Shown here piece after piece: positions 55,967 to 64,000 of a stretch of DNA of 64,000 nucleotides. The stretch comes from Chondromyces crocatus (lineage in GTDB: Bacteria; Myxococcota_A; Polyangia; Polyangiales; Polyangiaceae). The notes beneath the pieces are model-generated. The model was not told the origin of the DNA. It worked only from the letters and a program-made list of their open reading frames with translations, and searched no databases. A program made the translations under genes and the position numbers. Location of the stretch: assembly GCF_001189295.1 (NCBI RefSeq), contig NZ_CP012159.1:10993856-11057855 (forward strand). The letters run 5' to 3'. Position 1 is the stretch's first letter, and each line of letters starts with the position of its first letter.

Positions 55967-58236
55967 CAGCGGGTCGTCTTGCCGAGGACCGGGGTGACGT
56001 CCATCGCGTGCAGGGCAAACGCCATGGCGTCCGCCCACATGTCGACCCGTCCCTTCACGCGGTCACCGCCGGCGTGCCCTGTTTTCGGCTCGATGCGAAG
56101 AAGCGCCGGACGGCCGCTCGTGGTGGCGGCTTGAAGGGCTGCGATGGTCTTCCAGGCGTGCAAGGGCGGGACACGGTCGTCGGCCTCGGCCGAGAGCATC
56201 ATGACGGCTGGATAGGCGGTGCCTGCCTTGACGCGGTGGTACGGGGAGTAGCCGATGAGCGCCTTGAAGTGCGCCTCGTTCTCCAGCGAGCCGTACTCGG
56301 CGATCCAGGTCTTGCCGTCGCCGGACAGCGGGAAGCGGATCATGTCGAGCACGGGAACGGCGCAGAGCACGGCGCGGAACAGCTCGGGGCGCTGGGTCAT
56401 GGCAGCGCCGACGAGGAGGCCGCCGTTGGAGCCACCGTCGATGACGAGGCGCTCGGGGCGGGTGTAGCCGTTCTGGATCAGGTATTCGGCGGCGGCGATG
56501 AAGTCGTCGAAGACGTTCTGCTTCTTCGTGAGCATGCCGCCCTGGTGCCAGGCTTCACCGTACTCGCCGCCGCCACGGAGGTTGGGGATGGCGATGCCGC
56601 CCCCTGCTTCGAGCCAGGCGACTTTGTCGGGCTGGAAGGAGGGGGTGAGGCTGATGTTGAAGCCGCCATACCCGTTGAGGCGGAAGGGGGTGGAGGGGTC
56701 ACGCGGGGCGCCTCGGCGGCGGACGAGGAACATCGAGACCTGGGTGCCGTCGCGGGAGGGGTAGAAGACCTGCTCGACGTCGTGAGCGGCCGGGTCGAGG
56801 GGCGCTTTCACCGCGTAGAAGGGGGTGGTCTCGCCGCTGGCGACGGAGAGCTGGAGGATGATGCCGGGGGTGGTGAACGAGGTGAAGTAGACGTACGCGG
56901 TGTCGTCGTCCGGCTCGCCGGCCACGCCCCAGACCGAGCCGATGCCCGGGAGCGCGACCTTGCCCCGGCCCGTGGGCTTGCCGTCGAGGGTGCGGAGCTG
57001 GACCTCGCTCTGCGCGCGGTGGAGGTACTGGAGCGCGAGGTGGCCGCCGATCACGCGGACGCTCTCCAGGACGGCCTCCTTGTCCTCGGGGACGATCTCT
57101 TCCCAGCGAGCGCGCTCGGGGCGGGCGGGATCGATGCGGAAAACGCGGCCCTTCGGCGCGCCCTCGGTGGTCTGGAGGTAGAGGCGGTTCTTCCAGGCGA
57201 CGGCGGCCATGGTGCCGTCATGGCCTTTGACGAGCGGGATCCAGGAGGCGCCGGGCTTGCTCAGATCGCTCACGTGCAGCTCGATGACGCTGGCACCGCG
57301 GATGACGGACACGATGAGCCACCTGCCGTCGCGGGAGATCTGCGTCGCGAGTTCGGTCTCGGGGTTGCCCGTGGCCTTGAAGACGACCTTGTCCTCGGAA
57401 GGCGGGGTGCCCACCTTGTGCAGCTTGACCTCGGAATGGCCGGGGAGATCGGCCGCGGGGATCTTGGGGTCGGTGGGGAGGGCGACGTAGTAGAAGGCGT
57501 CGCCTTTCGCGTTCCACTGGGGGTCGGCGTACTTGGCGCCAGGGATGACGTCGATGTCGCTGACCTTGCCGGTCGCGACGTCTTTCACGTGGAGGGTACC
57601 TGCGTCGGCGCCGTTGGGGTGGACGACGTAGGCCAGGGTCTTGCCGTCCCACGAGGGCTCCCAGATGCCGAGGGCCACGCTCCCATCGGCGCTCAGGGAG
57701 GTGCCGTCGAGCAGCGTCCGCTCCGGGTGGGGTGTACCGTCGCTGTCGGCCTTGGCTCGGGGTCGAGCGGGGCTGAGGTCAGCGTCGCGCCAGTAGATGG
57801 TCCGGTGCTCTGCGGTCGCCCCCTGGCGCGTGTGGAAGACGCGGTTGCCGCGCTTGCGCGGGGGAGAGACGCGCTCGAGGTACGAGAGGGCGCTGAGGCG
57901 CTCGCGGAGGACGCCACGGCCCGGCAGGGTGTCCAGGTGCTTGCGGGTGAGCTCGTCCTGCGCGGCGAGCCAGCCCTGGACCTCGTTCGAGGCGCCGTCC
58001 TCCAGCCAGCGGTACGGGTCACGCACCGGAACGCCGAAGAAGGTGTCGACGGTGTCGACGGTGCGGGTCGGGGGATAGGCGAGGCCGCGCGAAGCGGAGG
58101 CCTCGGTCTGCGCGGTCGCAGCAGGAGACGCGGCAACCGGGGGCTGCGGTGCGACCGCCGGGGAGGAGCAGGCGGTGAGGCAGGCGATCGAGACGGGCAG
58201 GGCGCGGGCGATCCAGGGACGGGGCGTTCGGTGCAT
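55966..58236 (-). CDS. Prolyl oligopeptidase (S9 family), lipoprotein
   Basis: The 756-residue serine peptidase has a signal with lipobox-like LTAC, an Ala/Pro-rich spacer, and the N-terminal segment FFGVPVRDPYRWLED typical of prolyl oligopeptidases. A seven-bladed propeller (about 120-480) and the alpha/beta-hydrolase domain follow: RGGGEYGEAWHQGGML, DGGSNGGLLVGAAMTQRPEL with the nucleophile Ser, EADDRVPPLHAWK with Asp and TGHAGGDR with His. All catalytic residues are there. It would cleave short peptides after proline, outside the cytoplasm. It is coupled to the downstream YjbR gene by a one-base overlap. Confidence 0.95.
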   Translation of the reverse strand: MHRTPRPWIARALPVSIACLTACSSPAVAPQPPVAASPAATAQTEASASRGLAYPPTRTVDTVDTFFGVPVRDPYRWLEDGASNEVQGWLAAQDELTRKHLDTLPGRGVLRERLSALSYLERVSPPRKRGNRVFHTRQGATAEHRTIYWRDADLSPARPRAKADSDGTPHPERTLLDGTSLSADGSVALGIWEPSWDGKTLAYVVHPNGADAGTLHVKDVATGKVSDIDVIPGAKYADPQWNAKGDAFYYVALPTDPKIPAADLPGHSEVKLHKVGTPPSEDKVVFKATGNPETELATQISRDGRWLIVSVIRGASVIELHVSDLSKPGASWIPLVKGHDGTMAAVAWKNRLYLQTTEGAPKGRVFRIDPARPERARWEEIVPEDKEAVLESVRVIGGHLALQYLHRAQSEVQLRTLDGKPTGRGKVALPGIGSVWGVAGEPDDDTAYVYFTSFTTPGIILQLSVASGETTPFYAVKAPLDPAAHDVEQVFYPSRDGTQVSMFLVRRRGAPRDPSTPFRLNGYGGFNISLTPSFQPDKVAWLEAGGGIAIPNLRGGGEYGEAWHQGGMLTKKQNVFDDFIAAAEYLIQNGYTRPERLVIDGGSNGGLLVGAAMTQRPELFRAVLCAVPVLDMIRFPLSGDGKTWIAEYGSLENEAHFKALIGYSPYHRVKAGTAYPAVMMLSAEADDRVPPLHAWKTIAALQAATTSGRPALLRIEPKTGHAGGDRVKGRVDMWADAMAFALHAMDVTPVLGKTTR

Positions 58237-58330
58237 GCGGGAGGGCTCCTGAGGTGCCCACCCTCGGGCAGGAGGAGGGGTGGCGCAAGCGCTTCGGCAC
58301 CTGGGCTCCGGACGGGGGCGGGCGCGACGC

Positions 58331-60034
58331 CTACCGGGGAAGGGCGTCCAGCGCGGCGCGCAGCGGGGCCGCCTTCTCGGGGTCGACCATCGCGACGTAG
58401 GCGATCTTGCCGCGGATGTGCGCTTCGAAGTCGGGGCGCTGCTCGCGGTTCTGCGCTTCGAGGCCCGTGGTCTTCGCGGCGTGGAGGATGGCGCGCAGGC
58501 GCCGGAGTTCGTCGCGAGGGACGGAGAGCTTGTCGTTCACGACGATGCCGGTCACCTCTTGCCGACGCGCGGCGCGCTGGATGCGGCCCTTGCTGGGATG
58601 AAGGGTGAAGCCTTCCTCGGTGACGATGTGCCGGACGCGGGCGAGCAGCATGGGGATCCCGCTGCGCTTTCCAGGGGGTGCCGAGAAGGTGAGGTCGTCG
58701 GCGTAGCGGGTGTAGGTCCAGCCGTGCTTCGCGGCCATGCCAGCGAGGCGGCGGTCGAGCTTCCTCGCGACCTGGTTGGAGAGGGCGGGGCTGGTGCAGG
58801 CGCCCTGAGGCAGGCCGCGATCCCCGATGGCCACCCAGTAGCGCTGGCCGTCGTAGTCGACCTCGCGACGAGGGCACTCGGTGCAGAGCAGGGCGAGGAT
58901 CGTGGCGACGGCCGGGGAGTAGCCGACGCGCTGGAAGACGCCGCGCGCGCGAGGGAAGGTGATGGTGGGGAAGAAGTCGCGCAGGTCGAGGTTCACGACG
59001 ATGTCGCGGCCGAGGTGCTCGCGCGCGTTGGTGACGGTGGAGCGGCCCGCCACGAAGCCGTGCGCCGGGTTCTCGGTGGGGAGCTTGTCCAGGATGGAGC
59101 GGAGGATCCACGTCTGGGCCTGGGCGAGGGAAGCGTGGGGAGCGGAGAGGAGCCGCTTGCCACCGGACCGCTTGGGGACCTCGAAGTAGACGTAGTGGGG
59201 CCGCTCGACGGCGTCGCCGTGGTAGCAGAGCCAGCGCAGGCGGGGCACGGAGATGCCGAGGGCCCGTGCCACGTCGGCCGGGGTGGAGAGGAGCGGCAGG
59301 CCACGCTCGGTGAGCGCTTCGATGTGGGAGCGGCGGTCGACGAGCCGGGAGGAGACGCCGCTGCCGAGGAAGATGATGTCCTCGGCCCGACGCCGGGCCA
59401 CGTCCTCGACGCGCCGTCGTCTGCGTTCGGCGGCCTCGCGCTGCTTCTGCACCTTGCGCTCGGCGCGCTCGCGCTTCATCTGCTCGAACGCGAGTTCCAC
59501 GGTCTTCGCGGCCTTCGACGTGGCGAGCCGGAGCGCGTCGTGGTGCCTGAGCCACAGGTCGCCGACGCGGTGAATCTCCTGGATCTGCTCCTCGCTGAGG
59601 AGGCCACGGAGGATCAGGCCCCGGTCGATGAGGGCGGTGCGCTCGTCGCTCTGCGGGGGGATGGTGTCGACGCGGCCGATCCACGCGGTCCGATACGGGT
59701 CGATCTTGAGCGCGCGCTGGCGGAGCTCGTCCTTGCTCAATCCCAACAGGACGCCGGTCGTCGGGGGTGAGTTCGGTGGGGCTGCCTTCGCAGGCTGCTT
59801 CGTGGCGGTCGTCTTCGGCCTCGTTGGCGTCGTCGCAGGCTTCCGCGCAGGCGGGGAAGGCGTCGAGGCGCCGGAGAACTTCGCGGCCACGCTGGAGGAC
59901 GCCGTGACGACGGGCTTCGTCCTGGCGCGCTGGCCATCGCCGCCGTCAGCCGGTTCGTCGCGCTGCTTCTCGCCCGCAGGTTCGTCGTTCGCTCCCACGC
60001 CCAGGAGCGATTTGATCTTGTTCCAGAAGCTCAT
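58331..60034 (-). CDS. ret: Retron reverse transcriptase
   Basis: The 567-residue protein has an RT domain at about 280-550. RT motifs are VVNLDLRDFFPTITF (Asp350), GLPQGACTSPALSNQVARKL, YADDLTFS (catalytic Asp446/Asp447) and GFTLHPSKGRI. Two motifs typical of retron RTs are present: NAxxH as NAREH (336-340) and VTG (494-496, EVTGIVVND). The N-terminal ~275 residues are an extension: Ala/Pro/Thr-rich (40-95), a folded-looking block (96-175), and a basic coiled coil (KRERAERKVQKQREAAERRR). A similar, shorter extension is known in myxobacterial RTs such as Mx162. The gene lies directly downstream of a recognisable msr-msd locus on the same strand. Its product would make msDNA from that RNA. It is a defence-type element; an effector is not evident in the protein itself. 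Confidence 0.96.
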   Translation of the reverse strand: MSFWNKIKSLLGVGANDEPAGEKQRDEPADGGDGQRARTKPVVTASSSVAAKFSGASTPSPPARKPATTPTRPKTTATKQPAKAAPPNSPPTTGVLLGLSKDELRQRALKIDPYRTAWIGRVDTIPPQSDERTALIDRGLILRGLLSEEQIQEIHRVGDLWLRHHDALRLATSKAAKTVELAFEQMKRERAERKVQKQREAAERRRRRVEDVARRRAEDIIFLGSGVSSRLVDRRSHIEALTERGLPLLSTPADVARALGISVPRLRWLCYHGDAVERPHYVYFEVPKRSGGKRLLSAPHASLAQAQTWILRSILDKLPTENPAHGFVAGRSTVTNAREHLGRDIVVNLDLRDFFPTITFPRARGVFQRVGYSPAVATILALLCTECPRREVDYDGQRYWVAIGDRGLPQGACTSPALSNQVARKLDRRLAGMAAKHGWTYTRYADDLTFSAPPGKRSGIPMLLARVRHIVTEEGFTLHPSKGRIQRAARRQEVTGIVVNDKLSVPRDELRRLRAILHAAKTTGLEAQNREQRPDFEAHIRGKIAYVAMVDPEKAAPLRAALDALPR

Positions 60035-60067
60035 CGCCGCCTTCGCCGATCTCGATCCCGTTCAGCA

Positions 60068-60311
60068 CTTCCAGCCCTTCAAGGAGGCCCACCCGCCCGA
60101 CGACTCGCTCGCGACCACACTCGATCACCCAGGGCGCCGTGACCCCTGCGGCAAGGGACCGCCATCGGCGGTTGACTGAGTCTTGCTGCAGGGGTCGCAA
60201 GGCGCCCAAAGCAAATCGGGGGTGGGAATGCATGGGAGAACGAACGCCACCACGGCGGAACGCCGCAGTATGTTGGGCTCGAGCGGGCGGACCTCCTTGC
60301 AGGGCTGGAAG
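60068..60311 (-). ncRNA. msr-msd: Retron msr-msd RNA (template and primer for msDNA)
   Basis: The transcript runs toward lower coordinates and ends 34 bp before the reverse transcriptase start. Arm a1 (about 60285-60311) and arm a2 (60068-60098) are long inverted repeats: CTTCCAGCCCT pairs with AGGGCTGGAAG, CAAGGAGG with CCTCCTTG, and CCGCCC with GGGCGG, with a few mismatches. Just inside a1 is a GAGC near 60278-60281, a candidate for the branching guanosine. The msr part has hairpin CGGCG-TTC-CGCCG (60253-60265). The msd part (60132-60207) is a long nested hairpin: GGGCGCC with GGCGCCC, GACCCCTGC with GCAGGGGTC, GCAAG with CTTGC, CCGCC with GGCGG. The predicted msDNA is the plus-strand sequence, roughly 110-130 nt. 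Exact ends are inferred. Confidence 0.85.
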
Positions 60312-60351
60312 CTAGCGACGACCGGCAGCCTAGCCGATCACCGCGAAAACC

Positions 60352-62481
60352 TCATCCTTTGCGACCTCCCTCCCGTCGGGCGACGACCCAGGCGAGACCC
60401 ACCACGGCGGCAGGGCTGACCTGGAAACGATCGGCCACACGGCGGATCTCGGTCGCCACATCGGCGGCGATCGGCAAGGGCCGCTCCACCACGTCGTGCA
60501 CGACCCGCGCGGGCATGAGACGGGCATCTCCTCCACCGCCGAGCTTCACGGCGTCGGCCCACGTGCGAGCGCCCAAGATGCGCTGGAACGAGGCCTCCCA
60601 GGTCTCGTCGAACACGTCGGCCAGCGTCTTGCGCGCAGCCCGGGCCGCGGCGCCCATGTCCTCCAGGGTCGCGCGTGGGAAGGCGACGGGCAGCAGCGGC
60701 TGTTCGCGCTTCACGGGAAGCTCGGGCGGGAGGGGCGTCCCCGAGACGTGGAGCCGCACGGCGAGCAGGTGGCGGCAGGGACCGGCGCGCAGGGCGTGCT
60801 TGTGGAAGTAGGAGCAGGAGCACTTCCCCTTCTTCAAGGCGCCGTCGCCGTCGAGCACGGCCTCGCACTGCGTCGCTTTGACGGTGGCGACCACGGCCCG
60901 CCGCGCGCCGTCGACGCGCTCGTCCCGCTGGATGCGCACGGCGTCGCGGGCGAGGACCATGCCTTCGGTGAGCTCGGGGTGTTCGGGGCCGAGCAACGCC
61001 TCCGAGAGGATGACCGGCATGACCTGGCGGTAGCGGTAACAGTGCGCGGCGTGGTCGTAGATGATCTGACCTTGCTTGGCCAGACGGTGCAGCGAGGCGA
61101 GGAGCTGGTCGCTCGGCGCATCGAGCGCCGCCGCGAGCTCTCCGAAGGACGCGCGCTGCACGGCTTCGAGCTGCACACTGGCCCGCTCGGTGAGGCGGGC
61201 GTCGGTGCGCAGGGCGCCCCCCATCAGTTCCAGGTTCGCGCCGCTGCTCCAGTCGTTGGCCGTCCAGCCGGAGAGGGCGAGCGTGAACCGCATCCCGCGC
61301 ATGTGGACGATCCACAAGCTGGGCAACCCCGAGCCGAGCAGGCGCACCTCGACGCGCTCTGCCAGCGGCAGAAGACGCGCGAGGGCGAACAGGCGGCGCC
61401 TCCCCCAGACCTTGATCGAGACGGTCTGGCCGCGGCTCCTGTCCTCGGGGAGCGCGTTCGAGGGTCGCACCGGAGCAGAGCGGTACGGTCCGAGCGAGCT
61501 GCTCGGGTGAGGCGCAGGCGCGGGCGCGGTGTCCACTTCGTCCGGACAGACCACGCCACGGCACACGACGGGGATCTCCCAGGGTTCGAGGAAGATCACC
61601 GGCGCGCGCCCCGGGACCAGCTCGAAGCGCAAGCTGCGCGGGCCCGTCTTCTCCCGGTGCCGCTTCAGGTGGGACAGGATCGCGTAGACGGCCTCGACCG
61701 GCACGTCGATGCGGCGCGAGGGCAGGCACATGGCGGCCTGGATCTGGCCGAAGCCACGAAGCCAGGTGGGAGGGAGATCGATCTTCTCCTCACGGAAGCC
61801 GGCCGTGCCCTCGGTGCTCACCTCGAAGCCCGTCGGATCCACGAGCAGCCGGGTCTCGCGGTAGGTCCGCAGCGTCTGGAAGTGCTCGTACAGGCCGATC
61901 GAGTAGTCGACGTTCGTGGTACCGAGGCCTGCCTCCTGGGACCCCTCGAAGGCGTCTCGGTCCACCGAGAGGCAGCCGTAGCTCGACTCGTCCTTGGAGA
62001 AACACTCGAAGAACACCACGTCGGGCGCGACCGTGACCACGGGATCGCAAGGCACGAGGTGACGGAAGAGCCTCGGGTCGTTCAGCGCCAGCTCGCTCGC
62101 CCATTTCCTCCGGGCGCGCCAGTAGATGCCGTGCATCTTGTGGAACTCGGCCTCGAGGCCCGGTGGGATCGGTTCGCTCGCGATTTTCGAGAGTTCCTCG
62201 CGCCGGCTCGACTTGAAGAGGTCCTTCCGGAGCTGCGCCTCGTCGAGTTCTTGCTGCTGCTTCCAGGCGAGCCAGGCGCTGCGGTCCTTGGGCTGGGACT
62301 TGAGGTCGCCGATGACCACGTCGTGGAGCGCGCTCATCGCCTCGCGGAAGCTCAGCGGGTGCTTCAGGGCGCTGTCGAAGAAGACCTTGGGGCGCGCGAG
62401 GTTCGGCGCGAAGCTCAGCGCGGCTCCGCCAGCGATCTCCCGGAGCCCGCTGTGGCCGAGGTAGCGAAGTTCGACGTTCAC
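60352..62481 (-). CDS. SWIM zinc-finger protein, unknown function
   Basis: The 709-residue protein has a SWIM zinc finger (CxCxnCxH) near residues 557-575: CSCSYFHKHALRAGPCRH. SWIM motifs bind DNA or proteins. The N-terminal ~480 residues contain predicted alpha/beta regions (VVIGDLKSQPKDRSAWLAWK, YRETRLLVDPTGFEVSTEGT) with no family I recognise. The region after SWIM (DVFDETWEASFQRILGARTW) is helical. GTG 62481 overlaps the stop of the preceding HEAT-like gene (GTGA), so the pair is translationally coupled. It ends 41 bp before the retron RNA, on the same strand, so both could lie in one transcript. Similar SWIM proteins occur with AAA+ or VWA proteins in prokaryotic conflict-type operons, but none of these is visible here. 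Confidence 0.82.
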   Translation of the reverse strand: MNVELRYLGHSGLREIAGGAALSFAPNLARPKVFFDSALKHPLSFREAMSALHDVVIGDLKSQPKDRSAWLAWKQQQELDEAQLRKDLFKSSRREELSKIASEPIPPGLEAEFHKMHGIYWRARRKWASELALNDPRLFRHLVPCDPVVTVAPDVVFFECFSKDESSYGCLSVDRDAFEGSQEAGLGTTNVDYSIGLYEHFQTLRTYRETRLLVDPTGFEVSTEGTAGFREEKIDLPPTWLRGFGQIQAAMCLPSRRIDVPVEAVYAILSHLKRHREKTGPRSLRFELVPGRAPVIFLEPWEIPVVCRGVVCPDEVDTAPAPAPHPSSSLGPYRSAPVRPSNALPEDRSRGQTVSIKVWGRRRLFALARLLPLAERVEVRLLGSGLPSLWIVHMRGMRFTLALSGWTANDWSSGANLELMGGALRTDARLTERASVQLEAVQRASFGELAAALDAPSDQLLASLHRLAKQGQIIYDHAAHCYRYRQVMPVILSEALLGPEHPELTEGMVLARDAVRIQRDERVDGARRAVVATVKATQCEAVLDGDGALKKGKCSCSYFHKHALRAGPCRHLLAVRLHVSGTPLPPELPVKREQPLLPVAFPRATLEDMGAAARAARKTLADVFDETWEASFQRILGARTWADAVKLGGGGDARLMPARVVHDVVERPLPIAADVATEIRRVADRFQVSPAAVVGLAWVVARREGGRKG

Positions 62482-64000
62482 GAGCTCAGCTCCTCGCTGA
62501 ACAGTCGCAGCTCGGGGAGCTGCCGATGGATGGCCGCCCGCAGCGCGGGTGCGCGGAACGCCGTCCGCGCCACCGCGGCGAGGGCGGCGCGGCGCTCGGA
62601 AGGTCGCACGCTCCGCAGCGTCACGCCGAGCAAGGGAAGGAGTGACTCGGCCTCCTCGGGCCGCGCCACGATGCGGTCGGACAGGAGCTTCAGGGCGGCA
62701 CGCTTCTCCCGTGCCCCTCGGTGCACGTTGAGCAACGTCGTCGCCCACACGTGGCGCAGGGTCTCCGGCGAGAAGGCGGCGCGGCGCACGGTCAGGTGCC
62801 CGAGCAGGAAGGTGCGGACATCGTCGTAAGGGGTCTCGGCGAGCGCCGTCCACAGGCTGGTGTCGTCGCGGAAGCGAGGGTCCGCGCCGAGCAAGGCGAG
62901 CCCCTGCTCACGGACATCGGCGTAGCCCGCGTCGATCAGGTCCCGGACGTGCGTCGAGCGCGCATGGGGGGACGACGTCAGCACCTCGAACAGCCAGCGC
63001 GCCGCCTCCTGGCGCACCCGGGGAGCACCAGCGCGGACGAGGCGCAAGACGGTCTCCAGCTCCGTCTCCGTCTTCACCTGCTTCTGCCGCGCCCAGCGAA
63101 GGCCCAGCTCCGCCACGGGTGCCGCCGGCGCGCACGCCAGCTCGACGCACTCGGTGAGGGTCAGACGCGCAGGCGACACGTAACGCTGCACCGCCTCGCT
63201 GATCGCAGCGAGGACGTCGATGTTCTCGAGCTGGAGCAGCGAGAGCCAGGCCTCGATGGACAAGGACTCGATGCCGGCCGCGCTGAGGAGGCACTCGGCC
63301 CCGAGGAGCTGCAGGTCTTCGTGAGGGCTCGCGAGGAGAGCGCGCACCTGGTCGATGGTGAGCCTCCGGAGCGCCGCGTCGTAGTCGCGCCGGAGGAGCT
63401 GAAGCGCGAAGCCTCGCACCGTGCGGCTCGGCGCCTTCGAGGCGAGGGCGAGCACGTCGTCGAACACGTCTTCCCACGCCTCCGGGATCATCGGCGCGGG
63501 CGCGAGCTGATCGATGGTGGCCTTCGGCTCGAGCTCCACCCCTCTGGGCCGTCGCGCGAGGAGCGTGGAGCCGTGGTACAGGACATGGATCAGTCCCCAG
63601 GCGTCGAGGAGCTGCTCCGCGGTCGAGAGATGCGGGTCCTCGTACAGGGACAGCGCCGCCCGGATGGCGCGGCCGTAGCGCTCCGGGTCCGTGCGGCCGA
63701 TCAGGCGAAAGTAACGGGTCGCCCGCCGCCGCAGGTAGCCCCGCGTCACGATCGAGAAATGCGGCGCCTTCTTCTCGCTCGGCCACAGTCGCCCCGGCGG
63801 CTTGATCTGAGGCGTCGCTCCCGTGGACGATGCCTTGCCCCCCCTCCTGCTGCGACGACGCAGCAGCAGCGGCGGGGGACGCGCGATGAGCCGATCGAAG
63901 GCCACGAGGAAATGGCCCATCACCTCGTCGTCGCCCTGCTTCTCGGCGAGCTTGAAGAGCTGCTTCACCACGGGCCGGTGGTGCGGGCGATCGCACCCGT
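62478..64000 (-). CDS. HEAT-like repeat protein, 5' end outside the window
   Basis: The frame stays open to the window edge with protein-like residues (DRPHHRPVVKQLFKLAEKQG), so the gene starts beyond 64000; GTG 63971 is the first possible start visible. The visible ~507 residues form a helical solenoid with HEAT-like repeats: VRGFALQLLRRDYDAALRRL, LQLLGAECLLSAAGIESLSI, PRVRQEAARWLFEVLTSS, DVREQGLALLGADPRF, and REKRAALKLLSDRIVARPEE. The early part has GGKASSTGATPQIKPPGRLW and a basic stretch. Such solenoids are protein- or nucleic-acid-binding scaffolds. Its stop overlaps the GTG of the SWIM gene by 4 bp. Together they form an operon leading toward the retron. Confidence 0.8.
   Translation of the reverse strand, partial: GCDRPHHRPVVKQLFKLAEKQGDDEVMGHFLVAFDRLIARPPPLLLRRRSRRGGKASSTGATPQIKPPGRLWPSEKKAPHFSIVTRGYLRRRATRYFRLIGRTDPERYGRAIRAALSLYEDPHLSTAEQLLDAWGLIHVLYHGSTLLARRPRGVELEPKATIDQLAPAPMIPEAWEDVFDDVLALASKAPSRTVRGFALQLLRRDYDAALRRLTIDQVRALLASPHEDLQLLGAECLLSAAGIESLSIEAWLSLLQLENIDVLAAISEAVQRYVSPARLTLTECVELACAPAAPVAELGLRWARQKQVKTETELETVLRLVRAGAPRVRQEAARWLFEVLTSSPHARSTHVRDLIDAGYADVREQGLALLGADPRFRDDTSLWTALAETPYDDVRTFLLGHLTVRRAAFSPETLRHVWATTLLNVHRGAREKRAALKLLSDRIVARPEEAESLLPLLGVTLRSVRPSERRAALAAVARTAFRAPALRAAIHRQLPELRLFSEELSS

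Noticed and set aside
56008-58608. 866-codon plus-strand frame antisense to the prolyl oligopeptidase
   Set aside because: The minus-strand frame carries the complete S9 catalytic triad; the plus frame has no recognisable motif.
58331-60034. Group II intron or diversity-generating retroelement RT
   Set aside because: There is no maturase or endonuclease domain, no intron RNA and no template/variable repeat; NAxxH, VTG and the upstream msr-msd point to a retron.
60496-62829. 777-codon plus-strand frame antisense to the SWIM gene
   Set aside because: The minus-strand product has a SWIM finger and coupled start/stop overlap; the plus frame does not look like a protein.

Overview
The DNA is very GC-rich, with genes on both strands. 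Hybrid histidine kinases, a Ser/Thr kinase beside a sigma-54 activator, many lipoproteins with Gly/Ser/Thr-rich linkers, kelch and thrombospondin-type-3 surface proteins and a retron together suggest a myxobacterium, most likely of the Polyangiales (Sorangium/Polyangium/Chondromyces type). This assignment is inferred from gene content only. I see no rRNA, tRNA, CRISPR array, transposase or prophage.

0-16.6 kb: signalling and envelope. A Ser/Thr kinase (cut by the window start) follows a sigma-54 activator. A membrane hybrid histidine kinase, an S55-type (SpoIVB-like) peptidase, a secreted beta-propeller protein, a Cys-rich lipoprotein, a membrane metallophosphoesterase, a FadL-like porin and an N-domain/REC response regulator follow.

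16.6-27.3 kb: mostly housekeeping. It holds a DsbA-like lipoprotein, a DnaQ-type exonuclease, folK, an alpha/beta hydrolase, and divergent gshB and ggt, which make and degrade glutathione. A phaR-ECF sigma-anti-sigma operon and an orphan ABC ATPase complete the region.

27.3-32.3 kb: an unusual group. A lipoprotein-like PDZ domain is fused to a divergent NuoH (complex I subunit 1). It is followed by two translationally coupled genes with zinc ribbons, the second carrying an apparently dead trypsin-like domain.

32.3-46.9 kb: metabolism and envelope. It includes a sugar-dehydrogenase-like lipoprotein, a FadN/thiolase beta-oxidation operon, an intergenic array of 42-43 bp tandem repeats, an ACT-domain regulator, BolA, an iron-alcohol-dehydrogenase-like protein with an altered metal site, a second hybrid kinase, a sulfatase-modifying-factor-like lipoprotein and a clan-A glycoside hydrolase.

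46.9-58.3 kb: a kelch lipoprotein, two methyltransferases, a short-chain dehydrogenase, an OmpA protein with calcium-binding-type repeats, a VOC protein, and a YjbR protein with a histone-H1-like tail coupled to a prolyl oligopeptidase.

58.3-64 kb: the most interesting part. A complete retron is on the minus strand. The reverse transcriptase has YADD, NAxxH and VTG motifs. Directly upstream is a ~244 nt msr-msd locus whose a1/a2 inverted repeats and long msd hairpin can be read from the bases. About 40 bp further upstream is a SWIM zinc-finger gene, translationally coupled to a HEAT-like repeat gene that runs off the window. These may share a transcript with the retron.
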